The translations under genes were made by a program, and so were the position numbers. A stretch of DNA of 64,000 nt, from contig CALXGN010000002.1 of assembly GCA_944387865.1 (NCBI GenBank), positions 148,641 to 212,640 on the forward strand, given 5' to 3'. This document shows, piece after piece, positions 51,253 through 60,768 of the stretch. Origin of the DNA: Scatomorpha stercorigallinarum (GTDB lineage Bacteria > Bacillota > Clostridia > Oscillospirales > Oscillospiraceae). Under the pieces are notes generated by a model. It ran no database searches. It saw only the letters and a program-made list of their open reading frames with translations, and had not been told where the DNA came from. Numbering within the stretch: position 1 is the first letter of the stretch; each line of letters begins with the position of its first letter.

Positions 51253-52463
51253 TTGCTCTCGCCTCCTTCCCCGGCGGGCACGCTGTCATAGAGCATGGCC
51301 CCCGGCTTGACGACGGCGCCGCTGCCGACCTCGACATTGGGCCCGCAGGTGGCGACGTTCCATTCCTCGCTGCCGTCCGGCTGCGCGCCGACGTGCGCGC
51401 CCGCGTGGACGACGGCGTTCTCGCCGATGATGGCGTATTCCACCACGGCGCCGTCCTCCACCCGGCAGCCCGGCATCAGGATGCTGTACACGACCCGCGC
51501 CCCGCGGCCCACGCGCACGGAGCTGGAGAGCACAGAGTTTTCAACGCTGCCTTCGATCTCGCAGCCCTCGGTGACGATGGAGTGGACGATGCGGCTGTCC
51601 GGCCCGGCGTAATGCGGCGGCTTGATGGGGCTCTTGGAGCGGATGGGCCAGTTCGGGTCGTAGAGGTTGATGAGCGTGGGGGAGAGCATGTCCATGTTCG
51701 CGTCCCACAGGCTGGTGATGGTGCCCACGTCGCGCCAGTAGCCGGAGAAGCGGTAGGGCCACATCTTCTCGCCGGCGGCGAGCATCTTGGGGATGATGTT
51801 CTTGCCGAAGTCCTTGGAGGAGCCGGGGTCGGCCTCGTCCTCGATCAGGTACTGGCGCAGCTTCTTCCAGTTGAATATGTAGATGCCCATGCTGGCGAGG
51901 TCGCTCTTCGGGTGCTTGGGCTTCTCCTCGAACTCGTTGATGAAGCCGTCCTCGCCGGTGGAGAGGATGCCGAAGCGCGTGGCCTCCTCCATGGAGACCT
52001 GGATGACGGAGATGGTGCAGTCCGCCCCGTGCTGCACGTGCTCGCGCAGCATGTCCGAATAGTCCATCTTATAGATGTGGTCGCCGGAGAGGATGAGCAC
52101 ATTTTCGGGGTCGTAGGTCTCGATGAAGGCCATGTTCTGATAGATGGCGTTGGCCGTCCCCGAGAACCAGGAGCCCTTCTCGCCCGCGCTCTGATAGGGC
52201 GGAAGGATGAACACGCCGCCGTCGGAGCTGTCCAGGTCGTAGGCCTGGCCGCTGCCGATGTAGCTGTTGAGCTGCAGCGGGCGGTACTGCGTGAGCACGC
52301 CCACAACGTCGATGCCGGAGTTCGCGCAGTTGGAGAGCGGGAAGTCGATGATCCGGTATTTCCCGCCAAAGGGTACGCTGGGTTTTGCGACGTCCTTCGT
52401 CAGGGCGTAGAGCCGGGAGCCCTGGCCGCCGGCGAGGAGCATCGCAATGCAGTTTCTCTTCAC
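51249..52463 (-). CDS. glgC: Glucose-1-phosphate adenylyltransferase GlgC
   Basis: The catalytic subunit that makes ADP-glucose for glycogen synthesis. It has 404 residues. MLLAGGQGSRLYALT is the nucleotide-binding loop, KPSVPFGGKYRIIDFPLSN and SGDHIYKMDY surround the active site, and FEEKPKHPKS binds sugar phosphate. A beta-helix domain follows. I chose the GTG at 52463 (starting VKRNCIAMLLAGG); GTG at 52490 is in frame. It opens the glg operon. Confidence 0.95.
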   Translation of the reverse strand: MKRNCIAMLLAGGQGSRLYALTKDVAKPSVPFGGKYRIIDFPLSNCANSGIDVVGVLTQYRPLQLNSYIGSGQAYDLDSSDGGVFILPPYQSAGEKGSWFSGTANAIYQNMAFIETYDPENVLILSGDHIYKMDYSDMLREHVQHGADCTISVIQVSMEEATRFGILSTGEDGFINEFEEKPKHPKSDLASMGIYIFNWKKLRQYLIEDEADPGSSKDFGKNIIPKMLAAGEKMWPYRFSGYWRDVGTITSLWDANMDMLSPTLINLYDPNWPIRSKSPIKPPHYAGPDSRIVHSIVTEGCEIEGSVENSVLSSSVRVGRGARVVYSILMPGCRVEDGAVVEYAIIGENAVVHAGAHVGAQPDGSEEWNVATCGPNVEVGSGAVVKPGAMLYDSVPAGEGGESK

Positions 52464-52491
52464 GGATATCCCCCCATTTTGTTTAGGCACC

Positions 52492-52515
52492 GCGCCGGGA
52501 GGGCGCGGCCTTTTT
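52492..52515. repeat. GC hairpin between pth and glgC
   Basis: CCGCGCC-GGGAG-GGCGCGG is followed on the plus strand by CCTTTTTAT. It could terminate only plus-strand transcripts, yet no plus-strand gene is here. In the glg leader it may be a structural or regulatory element. Confidence 0.4.
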
Positions 52516-52555
52516 ATATGAAGCTTTTTCGCTCGTTTTACTGCGCCTGGGGCAA

Positions 52556-53175
52556 TTAGTGATGCGAGGGGCCTGCGTGCTTCTGGTTGAAGCGGCCCAT
52601 GGTCTTTTCAGCGCCGTCTGTGATATAGCTGCGCACGGCCTGCGCGGCGCGCGCTGCGGCGTCCTCCATCAGCTTTACGTCCTCGCCGGCAAAGCGGCCG
52701 AGCACCCAGTCCGCCGTGTCGTACTCCGGGTGGGGCGGCTCGCCCACGCCCAGGCGGATGCGCGGGAACTGCTCCGTCCCCAGGGCGGCGATGATGCTCT
52801 TGAGCCCGTTGTGCCCGCCGGCGCTGCCGCCGGTGCGCACGCGGATGACGCCGGGCGGGAGGGCCATCTCGTCCGAGACGACGATCACGCGCCCGGGCGG
52901 GACCTTATAGAAGCGCGCGGCCTCCCCCACGGCCTCGCCGGAGAGGTTCATATATGTCTGCGGCAGCATCAGCAGCGTTTTGTGCCCGCCGATGTCCGCC
53001 GTGGCGGTGAGCGCGCGGTGGCGCAGCCGCGTGACGCTCACGCCCAGGTCCTTCGCCAGCGCAGTGCCGGCCATGAAGCCGGCGTTGTGCCGCGTGCCCT
53101 CATACTGCGGGCCCGGGTTGCCGAGGAAGGCGGCGATCCACTCCACGCCGCCCGCGCGGGAAGATGGGAACAGCA

Positions 53176-53176
<1 letters not shown>
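52556..53176 (-). CDS. pth: Peptidyl-tRNA hydrolase
   Basis: Releases peptides from tRNAs dropped by ribosomes. The 206-residue protein has LGNPGPQYEGTRHNAGF with the catalytic His, LMLPQTYMNLSGEAV and the lid region VVSDEMALPPGVIRVRTGGSAGGHNGLKSI. The start may be the ATG coupled to the prs stop, as given, or a GTG 11 codons later (VEWIAAF), since homologues usually begin a few residues before the first beta-strand. Confidence 0.94.
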
Positions 53177-54144
<968 letters not shown>

Positions 54145-54184
54145 CGTCCTCTCTGTTTTGGGCCGGCACGGCCCTCTTGGGGAC

Positions 54185-54193
54185 ATTATAGCA
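54185..54193 (-). promoter_or_regulatory. Extended -10 promoter of prs
   Basis: On the minus strand TGCTATAAT is an extended -10. No good -35 is visible, which is common with this promoter type. Confidence 0.5.
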
Positions 54194-54297
54194 AAAGATC
54201 TTTCAAATGAACAGATGGCAAATGCACGATTTTCAGAAAAATCCCCGCCGCCAAGCTGCGGTAAGGAGGCAGATGCGCTGCGCGCCGCGCTGACTTA

Positions 54298-54498
54298 AGG
54301 CCCCCGCAAGGGGGCTTCTGAGAGATTTCTTTTTGTCTTGTCAAAAAGAAACCCCTCAGACTCCAAAGAGAAAACCGCTTTGGTGCGTTTCGGTAGGTAA
54401 ATGCTGTCTTTTACGGGTTCCTGCGTGTCGAAGGTGGTCATCCCGTTGTCGGATGGCTTTGCTCGCCGCCGACCGCGGAATGCTTCGCTTCGCTCGCG
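54298..54498 (-). repeat. Repeat R2, minus-strand copy
   Basis: The terminal 42-base palindrome is at 54318-54359. A CCCCCGCAAGGGGG hairpin lies next to it and the GCGAGCGAAGCGAAGCA motif is at the far end. It occupies the gap between prs and the spore-coat genes, together with R1 copy 3. Confidence 0.75.
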
Positions 54499-54583
54499 CC
54501 GCTGACAGGCAAATAGGGGGCAAGGGGGCGGAGCCCCCAATAACGCCGCGACAAGCACCCCGCTCCAAACCCCGCAAACCACC

Positions 54584-54890
54584 CCTCGTGGGCGGGCTCC
54601 GCCCGCCCGGCGCATTTCGCTCGCCCGCGCCCGTAAGCGCGGGCGGCGTATTACCGTCCCATTTTGCCCCGCAAAATGGGACACTTTAGAAAAGCCCGTT
54701 GACTCAGAGGCACCCAACGCCGCAAGCATAGGAATGGCCGCCCGCATAGGGCGGCCAAAATCCCCGGCGGGCTTTGCCTGCCGGGGATACCTTATCTTGC
54801 GCCCCGTGGGCGCAACCTCCGCGCTGTGCGCGGAGAGGGGGAGCCTACGAGGGGGACGCAGTCCCCCTCGTATTAAGTCCCCCCTCGTAT
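54584..54890 (-). repeat. Repeat R1, copy 3, inverted
   Basis: The eight-hairpin element in minus orientation. Its second hairpin (54817-54835, CTCCGCGC/GCGCGGAG) has an entirely different stem sequence from copies 1 and 2 but still pairs perfectly. Confidence 0.85.
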
Positions 54891-54893
54891 CGC

Positions 54894-55142
54894 TCACGCG
54901 CGCTGCGGAAACTTGCTCTTGACCTGCTGCGTCTGCTGCGGCGCAGCCTGCTGCACCTGGTACCAGCCCTTCTGGGTCATCTGGCTGTAGATGCCCTCCT
55001 GCATGGTGAGGGAGGTGTTGAGCGCGGAGCAGAAGGCCTCGCGCACGTTGGGCGTGGGGGACTCGATGGCCCCGTGCATATAGAGGTCGCACGTGCCCTT
55101 GGTGCAGTTGAGAAGGTTTTCCATAATGCTCTTGTCGTCCAT
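54894..55142 (-). CDS. CotF-like spore coat protein
   Basis: An 82-residue protein: an N-terminal helix pair (DDKSIMENLLNCTKGTCDLYMHG), then NVREAFCSALNTSLTMQEGIYSQMTQKGWY and a Gln-rich tail. This fits the short Coat F family of spore coat components. It indicates that the host forms endospores. AGGAGGAACGACG precedes the ATG, right after the stop of the 57-residue partner gene. Confidence 0.82.
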   Translation of the reverse strand: MDDKSIMENLLNCTKGTCDLYMHGAIESPTPNVREAFCSALNTSLTMQEGIYSQMTQKGWYQVQQAAPQQTQQVKSKFPQRA

Positions 55143-55154
55143 CGTCGTTCCTCC

Positions 55155-55328
55155 TCAGATAAGGTTGTAGAACTGCGTGTAAACGCGGCTGTGCCCCTCG
55201 GCCAGCTGCTGGGCCTGGCGGCGCAGCTCCGGGTCGGTGAGGGCGTTGGCTGCCTCGCGGCACTGCGCGGCCATGAACTGCGCGTGCGCCAGGGCGTCGT
55301 CCAGGTAAAGCGTCTCCTTTGTGGTCAT
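55155..55328 (-). CDS. 57-residue protein upstream of the CotF-like gene
   Basis: A short gene reading TTKETLYLDDALAHAQFMA to SRVYTQFYNLI, entirely helical, with GAGGTGATTTTTT before the ATG. The helical, Ala/Gln-rich pattern resembles the N-terminal part of Coat F-type proteins. It is spaced 12 bases from the CotF-like gene and so is probably also spore-coat related. It is too short for routine gene callers to be confident. Confidence 0.65.
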   Translation of the reverse strand: MTTKETLYLDDALAHAQFMAAQCREAANALTDPELRRQAQQLAEGHSRVYTQFYNLI

Positions 55329-55405
55329 AAAAAATCACCTCGGCCTCAGTATTCCCGGGCCGGGGTGATATATTCATGGTATTTTCATAAAATTTGCCTT
55401 TGCGC

Positions 55406-56209
55406 TCAGGCCCGGAAGGCGATCTCAACCAGCTGCAGCTCGCCCATGCGCAGCGCCAGGGACAGCGCCAGGCGTATGCGCGCGGGCAGCGCGCCGGGGC
55501 GGGAATAGGGCTCCGGCAGACGGCGCAGGGGGCTTATCTCCCCAAAATGCGCGCTCCAGGGGCGCAGGGCGCGCTCGCAGCCGCGCAGGGCGAAGCGCAT
55601 GGGCGCGCCGCCCTCCCGCCGCGGTACGGCGTTGGACATGGCGAGCGAGAGCGGCCCCGCGGCGTCGAAGCACACGCCGCCGCCGGGGAAGCGCTCCGCC
55701 AGCGCGCAGAGCAGCGCGCGCAGCTCGCGCTCGCGGAAATAGCCGAACAGCCCGCCGGCGAGGACGAAGAGCCCCTGCGAGCCGTCTATGCCCTCCAGCC
55801 AGGAGAGGCCGCGCACGTCGGCGGCGAGATAGCGCTCGCGCTCGCCCGGCGGCAGCAGCCGGCGGCGGAGGGCGACGACCTCCGGCAGGTCGAGGCCCAG
55901 GTAGCGGCAGCGGCCGTTGTCCACGCGCGGGAAGGGCACATCCAGCCCGCAGCCGAGGTCGAGCAGCAGCGCGCCCGGCCGGCGCGCAAGGTAGCGCCGG
56001 GCGGCGGCGCAGAGGGCGTCCTGCCGCAGGGCGTAGAGCGCGCCCGCCCAGCCGGAAGCGCCCGGCAGCGCGCCCAGCCCCAGTTCGCCGGCGAGGCGCT
56101 CGGCCGCCGCGTCGCGGAAAAGCTCCGGGTGGCGGCGGGAGAAGTCCGCCCGCGCGGCGAGGGGCAGCAGCAGCGTGCGCGCCGCGGGCGTATCGAATTG
56201 CGGGGCCAT
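55406..56209 (-). CDS. SAM-dependent O-methyltransferase, leucine carboxyl methyltransferase (TcmP-like) family
   Basis: A 267-residue protein. The SAM site is LLLDLGCGLDVPFPRV near residue 85, followed by YLGLDLPEVVALRRRLLP, a hallmark of the LCMT/PPM1/TcmP family, and an acidic LFVLAGGLFGYF strand. In bacteria these methylate carboxylates or hydroxyls of small molecules; the substrate is unknown. ATG at 56209 has GAGGTGCGC upstream. It stands alone. Confidence 0.75.
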   Translation of the reverse strand: MAPQFDTPAARTLLLPLAARADFSRRHPELFRDAAAERLAGELGLGALPGASGWAGALYALRQDALCAAARRYLARRPGALLLDLGCGLDVPFPRVDNGRCRYLGLDLPEVVALRRRLLPPGERERYLAADVRGLSWLEGIDGSQGLFVLAGGLFGYFRERELRALLCALAERFPGGGVCFDAAGPLSLAMSNAVPRREGGAPMRFALRGCERALRPWSAHFGEISPLRRLPEPYSRPGALPARIRLALSLALRMGELQLVEIAFRA

Positions 56210-56344
56210 GCGCACCTCACGATCTATCTGTCGCTCTCAAGGCCTTCGCTGCGGCCGAAGATCAGGTCGTCGATATCTTCCAAGCTACTCACCCCCGTGG
56301 ACACAGTCTAACTGCATTCTATGCGGGGGGCGGAGAAAGTATGA

Positions 56345-57172
56345 CTAAATTTTCCGCAGCGTGACGCTGACGATCTCGGGGATGTTGAAAAGGCGGGGGA
56401 TGGGGACGCTGTTCCCCAGGCCGCGGGAAACGATGAGGTCGTAGCTCCCGCGGTAGAGCCCGCCGTCGTAGCCGGGGAAAAAGCGCGCGTCGTTGCCCAG
56501 CAGCCCGCCGATCATGGGCAGGCGGACGATGCCGCCGTGGGCGTGCCCGCCCAGGGCGAGGTCCACGTCCAGGAACGGGTACCTGCGCAGCCAGTCGTTG
56601 CGGTGGCCGAGGAAGAGCAGGAAGCCGTCCGGGCATTTTTCCCGCGCGCGGCGCACGAGCTCGTCCGCCGGCGTGACGCGCGCGCCGGCGCGCGCATCCT
56701 CCACGCCGCAGACGGCGATGGAGCCGCCCGGGCGCGTTATCTCCTCATAGCCGCCGCGCAGGTACGTCACGCCCGCCGCGGCAAGGGCGGAGGCCAGCCG
56801 GGGCAGCGCGCCGCAGGAGACGTCGTGGTTGCCGCTGACGAAATAAGTGGGCGCGATGCGCAACAGGGCGGCGCAGAGCGAGGCGGCGGCGAAGACCTCG
56901 CTGTCGCTGCCCGTCTGCAAAATGTCGCCCGTGAGGGCGATGAGCTCCGGCCGCTCCGCGCGCACGGCGGCGAGCAGGCGGGCGTTGCCGCGGCCAAACC
57001 GCGCGCCGTGCAGATCAGAGAGCTGCACCAGGCGAAAGCCGTCAAAGGCCGCGGGCAGCGAGGCGTAGCCCAGCTCGTAGCGCGTGACGCCGAGGGCGCA
57101 GCGCGAGGGCAGGGCGGCCGCCGCGAAGGCGGCCAAGGTCAGCGCCCCGGCCAGCGCGCAGCGGCGCGTCAC
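56345..57172 (-). CDS. Calcineurin-like metallophosphoesterase (YkuE-like)
   Basis: A 275-residue protein with an N-terminal signal anchor (residues 5-22). The complete metal-site motifs are QLSDLHG (about 52), LTGDIL, SGNHD, GHRND and GGHAHGG. Family members hydrolyse phosphomonoesters or phospholipid-like substrates outside the membrane; specificity is not predictable. The ATG overlaps the stop of the NYN gene, so the two are co-transcribed. Confidence 0.88.
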   Translation of the reverse strand: MTRRCALAGALTLAAFAAAALPSRCALGVTRYELGYASLPAAFDGFRLVQLSDLHGARFGRGNARLLAAVRAERPELIALTGDILQTGSDSEVFAAASLCAALLRIAPTYFVSGNHDVSCGALPRLASALAAAGVTYLRGGYEEITRPGGSIAVCGVEDARAGARVTPADELVRRAREKCPDGFLLFLGHRNDWLRRYPFLDVDLALGGHAHGGIVRLPMIGGLLGNDARFFPGYDGGLYRGSYDLIVSRGLGNSVPIPRLFNIPEIVSVTLRKI

Positions 57173-58029
57173 TGCGCCTCCACGTCCCGCACGTACATGG
57201 GCCGCACGTTGGGGTCGCTCGTCTCGCGCACCTGCAGCTCGAAGCGGGGCAGGTTCTTGAGCATGTTGGAGAGCTTGCCGAAGCCGTAGGTGCGGGGGTC
57301 GAAGTCCGGCTGCTTCTTTATTATAAGGTTGCCGAGGTTGGACATGTCGATCCAGCCGTCGTCGTCCGCCAGGTCGGCCACGCTGTCGGCGATGAGGCCG
57401 ATGATGTCCTCCGGCACGGCTGGCTTTTTCTCCTCCGCCTTTTCGGCGGATTTTTTGGCGGCGGCGGACTTGGCGGGGGCCTTTTCGGCCTTTTCCGCCG
57501 CTTTGGCGGCGGCGGGCTTTTTGGCCGCCGTTTTGGCGGCGGGGGCCTTCTCCGCCGTCTTGGCGGCGGACTTGGCGGGCTTTTTATAGCGGTCGCGGAT
57601 GACCTCGATGCGGATGAACTTGTCGCAGGCCTGGACGAAGGCCTTGGGGGTCTTTTCCTCGCCGATGCCGAGGACGTACATGCCGCTCTCGCGCAGGCGG
57701 ATGGCCAGGGGCGTGAAGTCGCTGTCCGAGCTCACGAGCACGAAGCCGTCCGTCTTGCCGGTGTAGAGGATGTCCATGGCGTCGATGATCATCGCCGCGT
57801 CGGTGGCGTTTTTGCCGGTGGTGTAGGCGAACTGCTGTTTGGGGGTTACGGCGTTCTCCAGCAGGGTGTTTTTCCAGCTGGTGAGGCCGTGGCTGCCCCA
57901 GTCGCCGTAGATGCGCTTGATCATGGGCGTGCCGTAGATGGCTATCTCCTCCATGATGCTCTTCAGGCAGTCGCGCGGGGCGTTGTCGCCGTCTATCAGC
58001 ACGGCGAGGCGCAGGTTTTCTATCGTCAT
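57169..58029 (-). CDS. NYN-domain RNase-like protein with C-terminal LOTUS/OST-HTH domain
   Basis: A 286-residue protein in three parts. The NYN/PIN-like nuclease domain (1-150: AVLIDGDNAP, GKNATDAAMIIDAMD, LVSSDSDFTPLA) carries the three conserved acidic positions. An Ala/Lys-rich linker (about 155-205) of KAAEKA-like units is disordered. An OST-HTH/LOTUS domain (about 210-280: WIDMSNLGNLIIKKQPDFDPRTYGFGKLSNML) closes it. LOTUS domains bind RNA, so the protein is probably an RNA-targeting nuclease. The promoter is at 58071-58099. Confidence 0.88.
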   Translation of the reverse strand: MTIENLRLAVLIDGDNAPRDCLKSIMEEIAIYGTPMIKRIYGDWGSHGLTSWKNTLLENAVTPKQQFAYTTGKNATDAAMIIDAMDILYTGKTDGFVLVSSDSDFTPLAIRLRESGMYVLGIGEEKTPKAFVQACDKFIRIEVIRDRYKKPAKSAAKTAEKAPAAKTAAKKPAAAKAAEKAEKAPAKSAAAKKSAEKAEEKKPAVPEDIIGLIADSVADLADDDGWIDMSNLGNLIIKKQPDFDPRTYGFGKLSNMLKNLPRFELQVRETSDPNVRPMYVRDVEAQ

Positions 58030-58070
58030 CACATCATCTCTTTCGGGTGAATTACGATTTCCAAATAAAT

Positions 58071-58099
58071 ATTATAACACATTTCTGCCGGAGGCGCAA
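58071..58099 (-). promoter_or_regulatory. Promoter of the NYN/phosphoesterase operon
   Basis: On the minus strand, TTGCGC (58094-58099), 17 bases, then TATAAT (58071-58076). Confidence 0.6.
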
Positions 58100-58220
58100 C
58101 GCGCGCTTTTCCGGCGCGTATGGCGGCGGTTATCAACATTTGCACAGCCCGCTCAACATATACCGCGCGAAATTTGTCGCAGCGCGCCGCGTAATTCACG
58201 GCGCGTTCATGATTTTCTGC

Positions 58221-58249
58221 TTGAAAGACGCGGCGCGTTGAGTTATAAT
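58221..58249 (+). promoter_or_regulatory. Promoter of the PPIC foldase gene
   Basis: TTGAAA (58221-58226), a 17-base spacer, then TATAAT (58244-58249), 51 bases before the ATG. Confidence 0.75.
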
Positions 58250-58300
58250 GCTATGGCTATACGCCAAGAGCATATCACGAATGAAAAGGATGAGGCAGCC

Positions 58301-59992
58301 ATGAGCGCATCACAGGACAAGAAAAGGCGCCAGAGCGAGCGCGCGGAGGGCGTCGATAAGCGCAGCCTGGCCGAGCGCGAGGCCGCGCAGAAGGCGCGCA
58401 AGGAGCGGCGGACATGGACCATCGTCACGGCCATCGTGGTCGTGGCCGCGCTGGTCATCGTGCTCCTGAACACCAACCTGCTCTACCGCGGCACCACCGC
58501 CGTCACCATCGGCGATGAGAAGTATACGAACGCCGAGTTCCAGTATTACTATTATTCGGAGCTCATGAGCTTCCAGACCGACAACGCGGCCATCGTCGGC
58601 ATGCTGTTCGACACCAGCACCGACCTGGGCAAGCAGGACTTCGACCCCGACATGGCCGCGGCCCTCGGCATGACGCTGCCCGAGTCCATGGGCGACGGCG
58701 AGGGCGCCAGCTGGGAGGACTATTTCCGCGCCGTGGCGCTGGATAACATGCGCGAGGTCACAGCGCTCTACACCGCGGCCACGGCCGCCGGCTACACCCT
58801 CAGCGAGGACGACGCCGCCACCATCGACGAGACCATCGCCTCCCTGGAGACGGCGGCCGACACCTATGGCTGGAAGGACGGCGACGCCTACGCCAGCGTC
58901 ATCTACGGCAAGGGCGTGAAGCTGGACACCGTGCGCAAGCTGATGGAGCGCTCCAGCATAGCCAGCGCCTACGCGCAGGACATGTTCGACTCCTTTGAGT
59001 ACACCCCCGAGCAGCTCGCGGACTACTATGACCAGTACGCCGACGTGTTCGACACGCTGAGCTTTGAATACTACCTCGTCTCCGCCGAGCGCGTGGAGAC
59101 CACCGAGACCGTCACCGACGAGGAGACGGGCGAGGAGACCGAGCAGACCACCGAGGCCGTGACCGATGAGACCATGGCCGAGGCCAAGGAGAACGCGGAG
59201 CGTATTCTGCAGGCCTATGAGAGCGGTGCGGAGCAGAGCGCGCTCAACTTCGCCGAGGCCATCACCGAGGTGATGGGCGAGGAGGCCGGCGAGCCCAGCG
59301 ACTACACCCTCACCCAGGGCTACTACGTCAGCCAGTACCTGAACGGCGAGCTCGGCGACTGGGTGCTCGACAGCGCGCGCCAGCCCGGCGACGAGACCAT
59401 CATCGAGAGCGCGGACAACGGCTATTACGCCGTGGTGTTCTACGGCCGCAGCGACAACGACGTGGACACCGTCTCCTTCCGCCACATCCTCATCAAGGCC
59501 GTTGACGAGGACGGCGACGGCGAGTACAGCGAGGAAGAGCTGGCCGCGGCCGAGAGCGAGATCGAGGACATCTACGCCGAGTGGCAGGAGGGCGAGGCCA
59601 CCGAGGACAGCTTCTATGAGCTGCAGCAGCAGTACTCCGACGATGTGAACAGCTCGGGCATCCTCTACGGCGACGCCGAGGGCGCGTACACCCACATCGT
59701 CGAGGGCTCCATGGTCGGCCCCGTCGACGAGTGGATCTTCGACAGCGCGCGCCAGGCCGGCGACACCGTGGTCGTCCACGCGGAGAACGACAGCTATAAC
59801 GGCTATCACCTGCTGTACTTCATCGGCCACGACGACGAGCCCTACTGCGACTACCTGGCCCAGGTGGGCGTCAACGGCACGGACGCCGAGGGACTGCGCA
59901 ACATCGACTACAACGCCTGGCTCGAGGAGCTGGTGGCCGCCACGACGGTGAGCGTGAACGGCTTCGTCAGTTGGTTCGCCAAGACGAGATAA
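58301..59992 (+). CDS. Membrane-anchored PPIC-type peptidyl-prolyl isomerase/foldase
   Basis: A 563-residue protein with a charged cytoplasmic head (1-30) and one membrane helix (about 33-54). A large extracytoplasmic chaperone domain follows, like those of SurA/PrsA (SELMSFQTDNAA, YTPEQLADYYDQYADVFD). A parvulin domain starts near residue 393 (SFRHILIKA; later GAYTHIVEGSMVGPVDEWIF). It should help secreted or wall proteins fold, for example the SLH proteins. ATG at 58301 follows AAGGATGAGG. A terminator is at 60007. Confidence 0.85.
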   Translation: MSASQDKKRRQSERAEGVDKRSLAEREAAQKARKERRTWTIVTAIVVVAALVIVLLNTNLLYRGTTAVTIGDEKYTNAEFQYYYYSELMSFQTDNAAIVGMLFDTSTDLGKQDFDPDMAAALGMTLPESMGDGEGASWEDYFRAVALDNMREVTALYTAATAAGYTLSEDDAATIDETIASLETAADTYGWKDGDAYASVIYGKGVKLDTVRKLMERSSIASAYAQDMFDSFEYTPEQLADYYDQYADVFDTLSFEYYLVSAERVETTETVTDEETGEETEQTTEAVTDETMAEAKENAERILQAYESGAEQSALNFAEAITEVMGEEAGEPSDYTLTQGYYVSQYLNGELGDWVLDSARQPGDETIIESADNGYYAVVFYGRSDNDVDTVSFRHILIKAVDEDGDGEYSEEELAAAESEIEDIYAEWQEGEATEDSFYELQQQYSDDVNSSGILYGDAEGAYTHIVEGSMVGPVDEWIFDSARQAGDTVVVHAENDSYNGYHLLYFIGHDDEPYCDYLAQVGVNGTDAEGLRNIDYNAWLEELVAATTVSVNGFVSWFAKTR

Positions 59993-60006
59993 GCGGAAAA
60001 CAGCGC

Positions 60007-60038
60007 GCGAGGGGGCAAAAAAGCCCCCTCGCTTTTTT
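60007..60038 (+). terminator. Terminator of the PPIC foldase gene
   Basis: GCGAGGGGGC and its complement, AAAAAA loop, then TTTTTT. Confidence 0.85.
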
Positions 60039-60048
60039 GGAGGCGGAG

Positions 60049-60768
60049 ATGGAAGAGAGGCTCATACGCACGGAGATGCTGCTGGGGGAGGCGGCCATGG
60101 GGCGCCTTGCGCGCGCGCACGTGGCCGTTTTCGGCCTCGGCGGCGTGGGCTCCTGGTGCGCGGAGGCGCTCGCGCGCTGCGGCGTGGGCGCGCTGACGCT
60201 GATAGACGAGGACACTGTGGCGGAGAGCAACCTGAACCGGCAGATAGAGGCCCTCGGCTCCACCATAGGCCAGAGCAAGGCGGAGGCCATGGCCCGGCGC
60301 GTGCGGGACATCGCGCCCGGCTGCCGCGTGACGGCGCGTGCGGAGCGCTATGAGGCCGCGCGGCGCGGCGCGTTCTTCCCCGCGCAGTGGGACTATGTCG
60401 CCGACTGCATCGACCTGGTGGCCTGCAAACTGGACCTCATCGAAGCCGCGCAGGCGGGGGGCATACCCATCATCTCCGCCCTCGGGACGGGGAACAAGCT
60501 CGACCTTTCGCGATTGCGCATAGCGGACGTGTACGGGACGGACGTCTGCCCGCTGGCGCGCGTCATGCGCCGCGAGCTGCGCCGCCGGGGCGTGGAGCGC
60601 CTGACGGTGGTGTTCAGCGACGAGCCGCCCACGGAGCCCTCGCAGCCGGAAGCGCCCCCGCCGGGGCGCAGGAGCGTCCCCGGCTCCGCCGTCTGGGTGC
60701 CGGCGGCGGCGGGGCTGCTGATGGCCCAGCACATCGCGCTCAGCATCGCGAAGGAGGGAAATCGATGA
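60049..60768 (+). CDS. tcdA: tRNA threonylcarbamoyladenosine dehydratase TcdA
   Basis: An E1-like (ThiF/MoeB fold) enzyme that cyclises t6A37 in tRNA using ATP. The 239-residue protein has an N-terminal RTEMLLGEAAMGRL and the nucleotide loop FGLGGVGSWCAEALAR. LIDEDTVAESNLNRQ, DCIDLVACKLDL and SALGTGNKLD, then a C-terminal SAVWVPAAAGLLMAQHI complete the match. The SDEPP segment is typical of TcdA. The stop overlaps the next gene. Confidence 0.92.
   Translation: MEERLIRTEMLLGEAAMGRLARAHVAVFGLGGVGSWCAEALARCGVGALTLIDEDTVAESNLNRQIEALGSTIGQSKAEAMARRVRDIAPGCRVTARAERYEAARRGAFFPAQWDYVADCIDLVACKLDLIEAAQAGGIPIISALGTGNKLDLSRLRIADVYGTDVCPLARVMRRELRRRGVERLTVVFSDEPPTEPSQPEAPPPGRRSVPGSAVWVPAAAGLLMAQHIALSIAKEGNR

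Noticed and set aside
56222..56300. 22-codon minus-strand frame (SSLEDIDDLIFGRSEGLESDR) upstream of the methyltransferase
   Set aside because: Possible micro-gene, but start signal and conservation cannot be judged from one sequence.
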